A DNA stretch of 64,000 bases from Syntrophomonadaceae bacterium (GTDB lineage Bacteria > Bacillota > Syntrophomonadia > Syntrophomonadales > DTU052): assembly GCA_012729505.1 (NCBI GenBank), contig JAAYDA010000029.1, positions 1-64,000 of the forward strand, in the 5' to 3' direction. The position numbers were made by a program, and so were the translations under genes. Below the pieces are notes generated by a model that worked only from the letters and a program-made list of their open reading frames with translations, was not told where the DNA came from and did not search any database. Below, piece after piece: positions 1 through 9,907 of the stretch. Each line of letters opens with the position of its first letter. Within the stretch, counting starts at the first letter, position 1.

Positions 1-121
1 CTCCGAGACTCCTTACACTTCCCGACTCTTGTGCCGTTTTACCGAAGTATCGTTCACGCCGCCCTTAGCGTGTAAGACTATACGCGGCTTTCGCCGCTAT
101 ATGATGCGACTGCCTGTCGCA

Positions 122-151
122 CAAAAAACGCCGAGCATGGAATGCTCGGCG
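122..151 (-). terminator. Rho-independent terminator downstream of acyl-CoA ligase gene
   Basis: Minus strand GCCGAGCATTCCATGCTCGGC followed by GTTTTTTG, just after the stop at 182. Confidence 0.8.
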
Positions 152-181
152 TAAATACAGTATTAATGCCCCTCGTTCGAA

Positions 182-1861
182 TTAGTCCAGGAGACGGCGC
201 AACACCTTACCTGCACCGGACATAGGGAAGGAGTCCACAAACTCAATAATAGACGGCACTTTATAGCTGGACATGTTTGTTTTTGCCCAGGCCCGTATTT
301 CCTCAGCAGTAGCGGTCTGACCGGGTTTCAAAATGAGGAACGCCTTAATGACCTCACCTTTATGGGCATCTTCTTTGGGAATAACTGCTGCCTGAGCAAT
401 TGCAGGATGCTTACACAGGAATAGCTCAACTTCTTCAGGGAATACTGAGAATCCTGAGACCTTAATCATCTCTTTTCGACGGCCCAAAAAGGCCAGATAA
501 CCTTCTTCATCAAATTTACCCACATCTCCAGTGTATACCCAGCCATTGATGAGGGTATCTTTCGTTGCCTCCGGTTTATTCCAATATCCTAAGAAGTGTG
601 AAGGGGTTTTAACTGCGATTTCACCCTCTTCTCCTATAGGAAGTTCCTTGGTGTGATCATCAAAGTCGAAGATTCTAATGTCGGTATCGGCATTTGGAAT
701 TCCACATACTCCATACTTGATGTTGTTTATTGGTACAAAGCAATCATAGGTGTGGGTTTCAGTCAAACCATAAGAGCTTTCAAAACAATAGCCTCCCTTA
801 GTGAGAACAGACCATCTTTTAGCAATCTGTTCGGTCAGGGTAATTCCGAATGACATGGCCATGTTGAGCTTAAGGCTTGAAAGGTCATAGTCATTAACTT
901 TGGGGTGATCCATAATAGCTACGTTCATAGGGACACTGCTGACAAAATAGTTGGCCTTGTAAAGCTCGGTGGCCTTCATGGTAGTCTCGGGATCAAACAT
1001 GACCATAAGAATTGTTGTGCAGCCAGCCATAATTGGCGCATCAACGGCACACAGCATACCTGCAATATGAAAAATCGGAGAAATAGCCAGTGAAATCGTT
1101 TCCGGCTGGAAAGGTTTATTACCGTTAGTTACAGCCGTGGCACTGGTAAATACAGCTGCGAAATGGGTAAGCATGGCGCCCTTTGGCAGACCTGTAGTTC
1201 CACCGGTATATTGCAGTAATGCCAGATCATCTAATTCAACTTTGATCTGGGGCGGGGTTGCATCTTCATTAGCAAGGATATCCATCAAATCAACTGTACC
1301 AGGAATAATTATTTTTTTGGTATCCATTTGAGGAACCGGAAGCAGTGTCGGTTCTTCCGGCATATAGTCGTTGAGATTCGTTACTACCACCGTCTTAACA
1401 GTAGTATTATCCTTAATCTTTTCAAAAACCGGATACAAAATGTCAAGGCAGACCAAGGTTTCCACTCCGGAATCATTCAGCTGATATTCCAATTCCATCT
1501 CTTTGAACAGTGGTGAACAAGGACTTAATACTGCTCCAATCTTCCATGCGGCATAATGAGCAACTATATATTGGGGACAGTTTAGGAGAAACAGTGCTAT
1601 CCGGTCTCCTTTTTGAACCCCTTGTTTAAGGAAGAAATTAGCCAACCGATCACTGGATTCATCCAATTCATGGTAGCTTATTACTCGTCCGTAAAAAATG
1701 TAAGCTGGTTTATCCGGGTGCTCCTTAGCCCGCATCCGCAGGTATTCGTGCAGAGGCACCTTGCCCAATGGATACTGCACTTCGGTTGGCACTCCCGACG
1801 GCCAACTTCTTAATGAGATTTCTTTAATATTTGGCATGATTAAACCTCCTCGTTTTACCAA
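182..1861 (-). CDS. AMP-dependent acyl-CoA synthetase / acyl-CoA ligase
   Basis: ANL-superfamily motifs YTGGTTGLPKGA, YGLTET, GWVYTGDVGKFDEEGYLAFLGRRKEMIKVSGFSVFPEEVE; start may be the internal Met (MPNIKEIS). Confidence 0.9.
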   Translation of the reverse strand: MVKRGGLIMPNIKEISLRSWPSGVPTEVQYPLGKVPLHEYLRMRAKEHPDKPAYIFYGRVISYHELDESSDRLANFFLKQGVQKGDRIALFLLNCPQYIVAHYAAWKIGAVLSPCSPLFKEMELEYQLNDSGVETLVCLDILYPVFEKIKDNTTVKTVVVTNLNDYMPEEPTLLPVPQMDTKKIIIPGTVDLMDILANEDATPPQIKVELDDLALLQYTGGTTGLPKGAMLTHFAAVFTSATAVTNGNKPFQPETISLAISPIFHIAGMLCAVDAPIMAGCTTILMVMFDPETTMKATELYKANYFVSSVPMNVAIMDHPKVNDYDLSSLKLNMAMSFGITLTEQIAKRWSVLTKGGYCFESSYGLTETHTYDCFVPINNIKYGVCGIPNADTDIRIFDFDDHTKELPIGEEGEIAVKTPSHFLGYWNKPEATKDTLINGWVYTGDVGKFDEEGYLAFLGRRKEMIKVSGFSVFPEEVELFLCKHPAIAQAAVIPKEDAHKGEVIKAFLILKPGQTATAEEIRAWAKTNMSSYKVPSIIEFVDSFPMSGAGKVLRRLLD

Positions 1862-1877
1862 CTAACAAAACAGCGAT

Positions 1878-3152
1878 TTAAATTAATCCAGCCTTTTCTT
1901 GTCGCATAAATCCAAGACCGGCAATGAGGGCAATAGCCAGAGCTATTATCATCAATAGAAAACCACCGGCGAACCCGATATAACCTGCTGCAAAGCCGAG
2001 TGCAACGGGCGCAGCGGAGGAAAGAACATAACATACACCATTATAGAATCCGGCCCCGGTAGCCATAGCATTGGGGTTAACCGATCTTTGGAGCAAGACA
2101 TACCATATAGGAACAGCAATATAAGCAACTCCGGTTGCAACCGATATCATAAAGGCAGCTGCCCATGGGTTCTTAAAGCCTACTCCAAGCCATATTGCCA
2201 CACCAGCAAGGATACATGAATAAATGGTCAAAGGCGCCTTATTCTTCATTTTATCGGCCAACAAACCAGCTATCCATGCACCCGCAACCGCAGCAATGTT
2301 GGGCAGGGTTGCCAGGATCCCCATCTCCGCCCAAGAAAAGCCCAGCGTTTCAACCAGGTATTTGGGCATCCAACTGGTTATGCCAAACAGACATACTGTG
2401 ACCATGGCATTTCCAATAGTAGCCAGCCAGAAATTGCGGCTTTTGAGGAAGCCCCAATCGATACTACCTTTACCTTCATCAGCGACTTCGTCGGTATGTG
2501 CTTCAATATAATCAACTTCTTCTTGAGTCATTCTGGGATGTTCTCGTGGAGTGTTGTACAAATAATAGGCAAATAAGATAAGCGGAATAAGACCAATTGC
2601 TGCCAATGCAAAGAAGCTTCCTCTCCAGCCGAATGCATGGATCAGCCAAGCAATAAATGGCACCGCGATAATCGGCGCACCCACTGTCGCCGATAGCCAT
2701 ATACTATTGGCTTTCCCCCTCTCATTCACAGGGAAGAAGTTTTTGACGGTCTTATTGGTAGCCGGAGTATTAACAGATTCACCAACTCCCAGCAATATCC
2801 TGGTCATTAACAGAAACCCAAAGCTGGCGGCAAATCCCGCTACAAAAGTGACCAAAGCCCAGACAATTACCGCTCCGATCCATATTTTGCGCTGGCCGAA
2901 GCGGTCAACCACCGGTCCCACAAAAAAGTTAAAAATACCATAACAAAACAGAAACGCTGATATCAGCATCCCCTGTTTGCCCAGATCTCCAGTTATTCCT
3001 ATCGCGTCCGTAAAGCCCTTGTCCGCAACAAGCAAGTTAATGTTAGTCCGGTCAAAATAGGCTATACAGAATGCTACGAATATTCCGACCATTACCATCC
3101 ATCGAATACCACCAGAGGCTTTCGGCTTTGCGCCTTCAACTGACGAGTTCAT
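1878..3152 (-). CDS. MFS transporter, probably anion:cation symporter (ACS) family
   Basis: 12-TM-like hydrophobic pattern, DRTNINLL and DRFGQRKIW motifs typical of ACS-family MFS; adjacent to acyl-CoA ligase on the same strand. Confidence 0.85.
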   Translation of the reverse strand: MNSSVEGAKPKASGGIRWMVMVGIFVAFCIAYFDRTNINLLVADKGFTDAIGITGDLGKQGMLISAFLFCYGIFNFFVGPVVDRFGQRKIWIGAVIVWALVTFVAGFAASFGFLLMTRILLGVGESVNTPATNKTVKNFFPVNERGKANSIWLSATVGAPIIAVPFIAWLIHAFGWRGSFFALAAIGLIPLILFAYYLYNTPREHPRMTQEEVDYIEAHTDEVADEGKGSIDWGFLKSRNFWLATIGNAMVTVCLFGITSWMPKYLVETLGFSWAEMGILATLPNIAAVAGAWIAGLLADKMKNKAPLTIYSCILAGVAIWLGVGFKNPWAAAFMISVATGVAYIAVPIWYVLLQRSVNPNAMATGAGFYNGVCYVLSSAAPVALGFAAGYIGFAGGFLLMIIALAIALIAGLGFMRQEKAGLI

Positions 3153-3770
3153 GCAAATCCTCCATTCAATTTGTTATTTTTGCTAAGTGAAATGTTATTT
3201 GTATCCGGATACATTCTCTAACAATTCGCCGGCATCACCTCTTCCTACCCTCTCCCGGACAGTCAAAGCCCTTCGGTTAATTGCGAGTCTTTAATGTTTT
3301 GGTTTTCAGCAGCGATTAAGCACTCAAAACCTTAACCCATCCTGAAGATAAGGAATTTCTCAATTGCTCCATCGGAATAAGCTGCTCCAAGATACTCTTC
3401 CTTTGAAAACATTTCGCAAAATTCCTAAAACAATATTTCTTCAGCAATACTATTTGCAAGTACCGTGCCAAAAAGTCAGACAAGAGACGCTTTGCCCGGG
3501 ATTGTTATAGTTAACCACTCCAGACCCAATCGTCTTTTGCATCCGTTTGAGAGAATTGGGTCAATTTCGCCTCTCTCCACGGGACACTCTAGTCACAATG
3601 CCCGGTCGAATGCCCTTTTTAATTAAATTGCGTAAGAATTAATAATTTAATCCATCCCACATGAAAATATAAATGCCGAAAGCGTGGAAAGAACCGGAAT
3701 GACTGCCCTGGCTTAAGATTAATTAGGCGGGTTTCCATAATATCGGGGTAAATCCGCAGAGTGGTGCTCA

Positions 3771-3800
3771 TTGACATTTAACCGTAAATGAAGGTACAAT
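3771..3800 (+). promoter_or_regulatory. Sigma-A-type promoter for tRNA-Pro
   Basis: TTGACA (3771-3776), 18-bp spacer, TACAAT (3795-3800), upstream of the tRNA at 3812. Confidence 0.75.
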
Positions 3801-3811
3801 AAATCTTGCGT

Positions 3812-3889
3812 CGGGGTGTAGCGCAGTTTGGCTAGCGCGCCTGCCTTGGGAGCAGGAGGTCGAAGGTTCAAATCCTTTCACCCCGACCA
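3812..3889 (+). tRNA. tRNA-Pro (anticodon TGG), encoded CCA
   Basis: CGGGGTG...CACCCCG acceptor, GGTTCAAATCC T-arm, anticodon stem-loop CTGCCTTGGGAGCAG, 3' ACCA. Confidence 0.95.
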
Positions 3890-3910
3890 TTTTTTGGTTG
3901 AAAAAGGCCT

Positions 3911-3936
3911 AAAGCCCGGCAAATGCCGGGCTTTTT
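3911..3936 (+). terminator. Rho-independent terminator after tRNA-Pro
   Basis: AAAGCCCGGCAAATGCCGGGCTTTTT. Confidence 0.9.
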
Positions 3937-3953
3937 AATTAATACAGCAAAGC

Positions 3954-4694
3954 TCAAGACATGCTCTGCAAGTATTCTTCGAAACAGATATTTTCCTCAT
4001 AGATCCTTGCCGCAGCTTCCCTGCCAACGTAACGATAGTGCCATGGCTCATAGGAAATACCTGTAATATCGCTTTTATTCGCGGGATAGCGGAGTATGAA
4101 GCCATATTTCCAACTGTTTTTCATTAACCATTGCTGAACCTCGGTTTTCTCTTGTGCGGAATTTAAAGCTTGCTTATTGATATCAACAATATCAACTGCC
4201 AGCCCTAACTGGTGCTCACTGGTGCCTGGTATTGCCAAATATTTTCCGGCTTCTTTTTTTGCTTCTTCTTCAGGGTAACCCTGGGCCAGAAAATCTTTAA
4301 CCCTATTTGCATATAATTTTTCCTGCTTGGCTTGAGACCGATAGGATGAGCAAATTAAAGGAGACAGCCCGGCAGCGCGGCAATCATCCATCATCTTCTG
4401 CAAATCGGGATAACACCGTTCATCCACCGCTTGGCCGTTTCGCAAATTAGTTAAAGTGACTTTATAACCATCCGGTATAGGATTCCATTTGTTCACTAAA
4501 ATCAGGTACCACTCATCGACTATCGTTACTGCCTTCAGCTGATTTGCAGAAGGCGTATCAATGCGCATAGTCTGTTGATACTTAATATATGCACTGGCAG
4601 CAGTAATCCCAAGACCACATGACAACACGGACATAAAAATCACAAAAGCTAAGACTGATCTGCGCAATCTTTTTTGGTAGCTTGTCATTTGCAT
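3954..4694 (-). CDS. D-alanyl-D-alanine carboxypeptidase, VanY/M15B family
   Basis: SSYRSQAKQEKLY, GTSEHQLGLAVDIVD and EPWHYRYVG zinc-peptidase motifs; N-terminal TM anchor. Confidence 0.9.
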   Translation of the reverse strand: MQMTSYQKRLRRSVLAFVIFMSVLSCGLGITAASAYIKYQQTMRIDTPSANQLKAVTIVDEWYLILVNKWNPIPDGYKVTLTNLRNGQAVDERCYPDLQKMMDDCRAAGLSPLICSSYRSQAKQEKLYANRVKDFLAQGYPEEEAKKEAGKYLAIPGTSEHQLGLAVDIVDINKQALNSAQEKTEVQQWLMKNSWKYGFILRYPANKSDITGISYEPWHYRYVGREAAARIYEENICFEEYLQSMS

Positions 4695-4887
4695 CTCACT
4701 TCATTTGTTATGCAGCAGCTTTGCACATGGCGGCTTTTGCTTGATTCTATTCTTCATCGTAAATCCGGGACGCATCATAGTTGCATACTAGTTGATGCCA
4801 ATTGCCATATTATAAAGCCCTTAATGACAAAAACACCGACCCTGCCAAAGCATAAGCCGGTGTCTGCCATAATTAAAAGAATAAATA

Positions 4888-5730
4888 CTAATGTTCTTCC
4901 ACTCGATAATAACCTATTGGAATATGTCCCTCCGTGCTGCCAAAGCTGTAGCCATTGTCTAATAACGAGAGTTGGTATGAAACCGCCTCGTCGCCGGCCG
5001 CCAACTCGTAAGTGTATTGCGCGTGAATGCCGGCTGTAACAGTAGATTCCTTTACTTGCGTATCGTGGGAAACCAAATGCACCTTTTCCCCCAATTCTTC
5101 AATATTATTGTAATCTTCAACATTTCCTTGATTGTCGGGGGTGGAAGACATATGGAAATATTCAATATTCCTGCTTTCAAGGCCTAAATACTTACCCCAC
5201 TGTATTATTGCATTTCTGCCGATTTTAATATCATAATTGGGGATACGGACTACAAACCTGAGTATTTTCCCGGTTTCATCATCCATTAAAAACGTTCCGG
5301 TATAGTTTTCGTTTCCAACTGTTATCTCCCAACAAGTCGTTCCTAGGGAGGGATCATTCTTATCCATAAATAAGCCCACCGTTATGGCCAGGCCAATCTT
5401 TTCCGTATAATCCATATCCGGTAAGATTCCGAATTCTTTCAGTATTTCAAGCTCCGTCAAAAACCTCTCATTGGCACTTATTACATCATAATCGCCGCTT
5501 GACAGTCTAACCTGCATAACGTCGAAGGAGTCTTTGTTTAATAATGCCAACTTCTGCAGCAAAGTTGCGCTGTTTTGTTTTGCAGCTATATAAGGCTCAA
5601 TTGTTTCAGTCCGGATTTGTTCCAATTCAGACTTCTGAGTATATCTGGAGAAATACTCAGGGAGCCAAACACCGGCCAAAACCACGCTTAAAAGCATCAA
5701 TATAGATAGCGCGTATTTCGCAGTTTTCAT
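4888..5730 (-). CDS. Hypothetical membrane-anchored protein
   Basis: Intact 280-aa ORF with N-terminal TM segment, located between histidine kinase and VanY genes; MDDETGKILRF segment vaguely PepSY-like. Confidence 0.7.
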   Translation of the reverse strand: MKTAKYALSILMLLSVVLAGVWLPEYFSRYTQKSELEQIRTETIEPYIAAKQNSATLLQKLALLNKDSFDVMQVRLSSGDYDVISANERFLTELEILKEFGILPDMDYTEKIGLAITVGLFMDKNDPSLGTTCWEITVGNENYTGTFLMDDETGKILRFVVRIPNYDIKIGRNAIIQWGKYLGLESRNIEYFHMSSTPDNQGNVEDYNNIEELGEKVHLVSHDTQVKESTVTAGIHAQYTYELAAGDEAVSYQLSLLDNGYSFGSTEGHIPIGYYRVEEH

Positions 5731-5734
5731 ATTT

Positions 5735-7126
5735 TTATCCCCTTAACCGCAGATTAACTGTAGTTCCTTGCCCAAGCACCGACTCAAAACACATTTTACC
5801 ATCATGCAATTCTACAATTCGTTGACATAAGGTCAAACCAAGACCTGATCCGCCATAAGCCCTTGATCTGGATTTATCAACTATATAAAACGCTTCTGTA
5901 ATCCGTGTCAATTCTTGTTCCTGGATTCCCTTGCCGTTATCCTCCACCATAATCGTATACTCCGCAGCCGAAATCCGCCTGGCGCTCACAATCACTTTTC
6001 CTTGGCTGGTAATCGCTTTGCGGGAGTTGTCGAGGAGATTAATAAGCAGCGACTTTATTAAATCAGGTTCGGCATAGATTATGGCGTTCTCCGCGTTTAC
6101 TTCCAATATGATCCCCTCACCATCAAAACTGGGGGCCATGATGCCATAGATATCATCGAAAAGTGTTTTGAGACTGACTGCTTTCATTTCAAAACTCCGC
6201 TTCTGTGCCACCAGCAAATCAAGAAGCTTTAGAGACAATGACTCTAACCTTTTTCCTTCGCTAAAAATATAATCTGCCGCCAAAATTCTGTTTTCGGCGG
6301 ACATGGCCTTGGAACGAAGCATATCCGAATATCCGATGATCGACGTAAGCGGAGTCTTTAGTTCATGGGCAAAGCTTCCCATAAAATCCTGCTGTCTGAC
6401 TGCAGCGGCTTCAAGGTCATTGATTTTGGTTTCCAGCGTATCCGCCATTTGATTAAAATCAGCGGCGAGGGCGCCAACTTCATCTTGTGTATATATCTCG
6501 GCTCTGCTGCTATATTTTCCTCCCGCAATTTCCCTGGTCGTCTTGGATAACTTTTGAATAGGACGTATTGTCAGCCATGTGATCAGCGACACCATTACTC
6601 CGTTGAGCAGAAGCATAATAAGCATTGTTTTTCTGTAACTCTGAAAAAGCTGCGCTCTGTACTCAAAGAGTGCGCTAATTTCATGGTAGCTTTCCAGATA
6701 CACATTTTCGTTCGGTGTTTGAATCGCCGCAACCGCCTGCACATAATACCGATTCCGGTATTGGATGGTGGTGTGAACAAGCGTTGACCCATCCACATTG
6801 CTGAGAAGATCTTTCCCCTGCGGGGTATCATCGCTTTCAATAATTACTTCCCGGTCATTGTTATAAATCCGCAAAGTAGTATCTTTATTAGTAAAGCCCT
6901 CTATCAAAGAATTTGAGGTAACCATCGGAGTATTCCGGGAGTTATCGATGGTAGAATAAACAGTGCTAAAATATCCGCATAATAATTTGTTTTCACTGAT
7001 AGCCGCTTCTTTTTCTCGTTCAAGGGTTGTCTGAAAAATTGAGGATATAAACAGATATCCGCCTATACTGAAAGTCAAGGCTGTAATAATGAGGGTGCTA
7101 ACGAAAAGTTTCCACAACAGCTTCAT
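5735..7126 (-). CDS. HAMP-domain sensor histidine kinase
   Basis: Two TM helices, HAMP, FAHELKTPLTSIIGYSDMLRS (H-box), NLLDNSRKA, DNGKGIQ, GGSGLGLTLC; start placed at MKLLWKLF (CAT at 7124-7126) rather than the upstream Met of the ORF. Confidence 0.92.
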   Translation of the reverse strand: MKLLWKLFVSTLIITALTFSIGGYLFISSIFQTTLEREKEAAISENKLLCGYFSTVYSTIDNSRNTPMVTSNSLIEGFTNKDTTLRIYNNDREVIIESDDTPQGKDLLSNVDGSTLVHTTIQYRNRYYVQAVAAIQTPNENVYLESYHEISALFEYRAQLFQSYRKTMLIMLLLNGVMVSLITWLTIRPIQKLSKTTREIAGGKYSSRAEIYTQDEVGALAADFNQMADTLETKINDLEAAAVRQQDFMGSFAHELKTPLTSIIGYSDMLRSKAMSAENRILAADYIFSEGKRLESLSLKLLDLLVAQKRSFEMKAVSLKTLFDDIYGIMAPSFDGEGIILEVNAENAIIYAEPDLIKSLLINLLDNSRKAITSQGKVIVSARRISAAEYTIMVEDNGKGIQEQELTRITEAFYIVDKSRSRAYGGSGLGLTLCQRIVELHDGKMCFESVLGQGTTVNLRLRG

Positions 7127-7787
7127 TGTCGATCTCCAATCGATAACCAAACTTATACACAGCAGTAACCAGGTTTTCCCACCCCAGTTTTTTGCGCAAT
7201 CTCTGCACATGAAGATCTACAGTTCTGCTGTCTCCCATGTAATCACTTTCCCATATCTTTTCATATATTGTATCTCGGGAAAGGGCAATATTATTGTTTT
7301 GAATGAAGAATATGAGCAATTCATATTCTTTTTTGGTCAGCTGCACTTCCGAGTTTTCCTTTTTGACCATTCTGGACCCTGTATCAACTACCACATCGCC
7401 AATTTCTACGACGGTTTGGCCGACATGATATCTTCTTAAAACTGCTTCCACCCGGGCCAGAAGCTCAACAATCTCAAATGGCTTGATAAGATAATCGTCT
7501 GCGCCAAGCTTTAACCCTTTTACACGATCATGAACAGTGGCCTTTGCCGTCAGAAAAATGACGGGGATTCTTTGGGGACGTATATACTCCATAAGTTCAT
7601 ATCCATCGGCTTCGGGAAGCATGATGTCTAACAAAATCAAATCATACTTGTTCTCGTCAATCATGGCAGCGGCAGATAATCCATCAAAGGCGCAATCACA
7701 ATAATAACCGGCCTCAGACAAATTAATACGGATTAAATCAGAAATAGGCTTTTCATCTTCGACAATTAAAATCTTAATCATTCTCAT
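7098..7787 (-). CDS. OmpR/PhoB-family response regulator
   Basis: REC domain (LIVEDEKPI, LILLDIMLP, KPF) plus winged-helix C-terminus (TVDLHVQRLRKKLG). Confidence 0.93.
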   Translation of the reverse strand: MRMIKILIVEDEKPISDLIRINLSEAGYYCDCAFDGLSAAAMIDENKYDLILLDIMLPEADGYELMEYIRPQRIPVIFLTAKATVHDRVKGLKLGADDYLIKPFEIVELLARVEAVLRRYHVGQTVVEIGDVVVDTGSRMVKKENSEVQLTKKEYELLIFFIQNNNIALSRDTIYEKIWESDYMGDSRTVDLHVQRLRKKLGWENLVTAVYKFGYRLEIDNEAVVETFR

Positions 7788-8026
7788 TACCTCTATTACT
7801 AATATTTACATCATAATCGCATCTTAGTTGCATCATCATTAGACATTTAATAAGAATAATGGCCGCAAGCGGCCATTATACGGTTTTTTTATGCGCGGGG
7901 GCAATTATTGAGTATCTCGGGGGCTGAAACTTTTTAGTTGTCACTGTCCCCAGTGATACGGGATTGCTCCTCACCTATTTCTCGAGTCTTTTGCCCTGGA
8001 GATTACCTTTTAAGACGGTGCACCCC

Positions 8027-8524
8027 TCAAGTTATTTCTACGATCCTCAGGTCGGCCTGGCCCGGGTTTAGCTGGATAAGGCCGTATGTTCCGGTCCCAC
8101 CGGCCCGGGGAAAAGATGGGCTCCCCGGATTCATGAACCATATGTTGTCTTCCCGTTCCAAACAGGCCATGTGGGTATGGCCGAAAATAACTATATCAAT
8201 TAGGTTTTGCCGGGCTTTAAAATATAGATTGTTCATGGAACGTTTAACATTATACAGATGTCCGTGAGTGAGGAAAATGCGATGTCCGGCAATTTCCAGG
8301 ATCCGTTCGTCAGGTTCTTGTTTCTTCCAATCACAGTTGCCCGCCACCGCATTGCACTGAATCTTCATCTGGCCGGCCAGGGCATGACCATCCTGAAAGT
8401 GATCACCGGTATGCAGCAGGAGATCTATGGGCGGCAGTTTTTTGATCTCCTTTCTCATCAGGTCTTTTTTTCCATGGGTATCCCCCACCACCAAAATAAG
8501 CAACCTTTTTCCTCCCAAATACAA
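8027..8524 (-). CDS. Metallophosphoesterase, YfcE/MJ0936 family
   Basis: VGDTHGKKD, HTGDHF, GNCDW, LTHGHLY, FGHTHMA motifs. Confidence 0.92.
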   Translation of the reverse strand: MYLGGKRLLILVVGDTHGKKDLMRKEIKKLPPIDLLLHTGDHFQDGHALAGQMKIQCNAVAGNCDWKKQEPDERILEIAGHRIFLTHGHLYNVKRSMNNLYFKARQNLIDIVIFGHTHMACLEREDNIWFMNPGSPSFPRAGGTGTYGLIQLNPGQADLRIVEIT

Positions 8525-8533
8525 AAAAGTTCG

Positions 8534-9124
8534 CTAGAAACTCCGGAGGATTCGGCCGGCCCTATGCAGAGCCTGCCCCCTATGGCTGATGGCGTTTTTT
8601 GTTTCTGATGGCAGCTCACCGAAGGTCTGCTGGTAATTATCGGGGATAAAGAGAGGGTCATAACCAAACCCTTTTTGGCCGCGAGGCTCTAATCCGATAT
8701 GCCCTTCGCAAACACCATCAGCAGTCTCAATCCGGCCATCAGGGAATGCTATGGCAATAACACAGCGGAATCGCGCCGTTCTTTTTTCGGCAGGCACTTC
8801 CTTAAGCATCTCCAGCAGCATTTTATTATTCCGTTCATCATCAGAAGGCTCACCGGCAAAACGGGCCGAGAAAACACCAGGCATTCCTCCCAGAGCATCT
8901 ACCTCCAAGCCGGAATCATCCGCAAAAGTAACACATCCGGTATAGTCGGCAATTGCCGTTGCTTTTTTGATAGCATTTTCTTTAAAAGTCAGGGCATCCT
9001 CCACAACCTCAGGGGCATGGGGAAAATCACGCAAGGTGACGATTTCAAACCCTGTCCCCTCAACTATCTCTAATATTTCACGTTTCTTTTTTTCGTTTCG
9101 AGTTGCCAGAACCAGTTTCCCCAT
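8534..9124 (-). CDS. rdgB: XTP/dITP diphosphatase (RdgB/HAM1)
   Basis: LATRNEKKKREI, FADDSGLEVDALGGMPGVFSARFAG, GFGYDPLFIP. Confidence 0.95.
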   Translation of the reverse strand: MGKLVLATRNEKKKREILEIVEGTGFEIVTLRDFPHAPEVVEDALTFKENAIKKATAIADYTGCVTFADDSGLEVDALGGMPGVFSARFAGEPSDDERNNKMLLEMLKEVPAEKRTARFRCVIAIAFPDGRIETADGVCEGHIGLEPRGQKGFGYDPLFIPDNYQQTFGELPSETKNAISHRGQALHRAGRILRSF

Positions 9125-9126
9125 GA

Positions 9127-9849
9127 CTATATTATTTCTCCAATTATTTTCTTCTGAATAAGTATCAGTTCCCGAATGCCCAAAGCAGCCACATTCAATA
9201 GTTCATCCATTTGTTCTCTGCTGAAAGGCGCGCCTTCAGCTGTCCCTTGAATCTCTACAAAATCGCCTTTGCCGGTCATGACTACATTCATATCCACTTC
9301 CGCCCGGGAATCCTCCACATACTCCAGGTCCAGCAAAATCTCGCCGTCCACTATACCAACACTTATAGCGGCCACGTAATCATTGATGGGAATTGCAGAT
9401 ATCAAGCCCTGATCCTGCAGCTTTTTCATAGCCAGACACATAGCCACAAAGGCACCGGTAATTGATGCGGTACGAGTACCTCCATCAGCCTGAATTACAT
9501 CGCAATCGATCCATATGGTTCGTTCCCCCAGAGCATGGAAATCAACTACGGACCGCAGTGCTCTCCCCACCAAGCGCTGAATCTCTGAAGTGCGTCCGGT
9601 TAGCTTTCCACGGGCAGCTTCCCGGACATTCCGAGTTTCAGTAGATCGAGGTAAAAGTCCATATTCGGCAGTTACCCAACCTTGCCCGCTATTTTTCAGA
9701 AATGGCGGCACTTTTTCTTCGACTGAAGCTGCACATATCACCCGGGTATCCCCCGCTTCAATCAGCACCGAGCCTTCAGCATATTTTAAGTAATGGGGCA
9801 TGATGCTAACCGATCTCAACTGGCTGTTTTCCCGCCCGCTCATTCGCAT
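9127..9849 (-). CDS. rph: Ribonuclease PH
   Basis: [52 protein letters not shown]. Confidence 0.96.
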   Translation of the reverse strand: MRMSGRENSQLRSVSIMPHYLKYAEGSVLIEAGDTRVICAASVEEKVPPFLKNSGQGWVTAEYGLLPRSTETRNVREAARGKLTGRTSEIQRLVGRALRSVVDFHALGERTIWIDCDVIQADGGTRTASITGAFVAMCLAMKKLQDQGLISAIPINDYVAAISVGIVDGEILLDLEYVEDSRAEVDMNVVMTGKGDFVEIQGTAEGAPFSREQMDELLNVAALGIRELILIQKKIIGEII

Positions 9850-9907
9850 TTATACATCCTCCAATCAATACTATATCCAATGAATTTGCTACATGTTCTG
9901 CTGCATC

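Noticed and set aside
653-2943. Numerous small plus-strand ORFs overlapping long minus-strand genes (here and throughout the window)
   Set aside because: Antisense shadows of well-supported coding genes with no independent domain or RBS evidence.
3160-3640. T-box leader upstream of the MFS gene
   Set aside because: No AGGGTGGNACCGCG-type T-box sequence on the minus strand.
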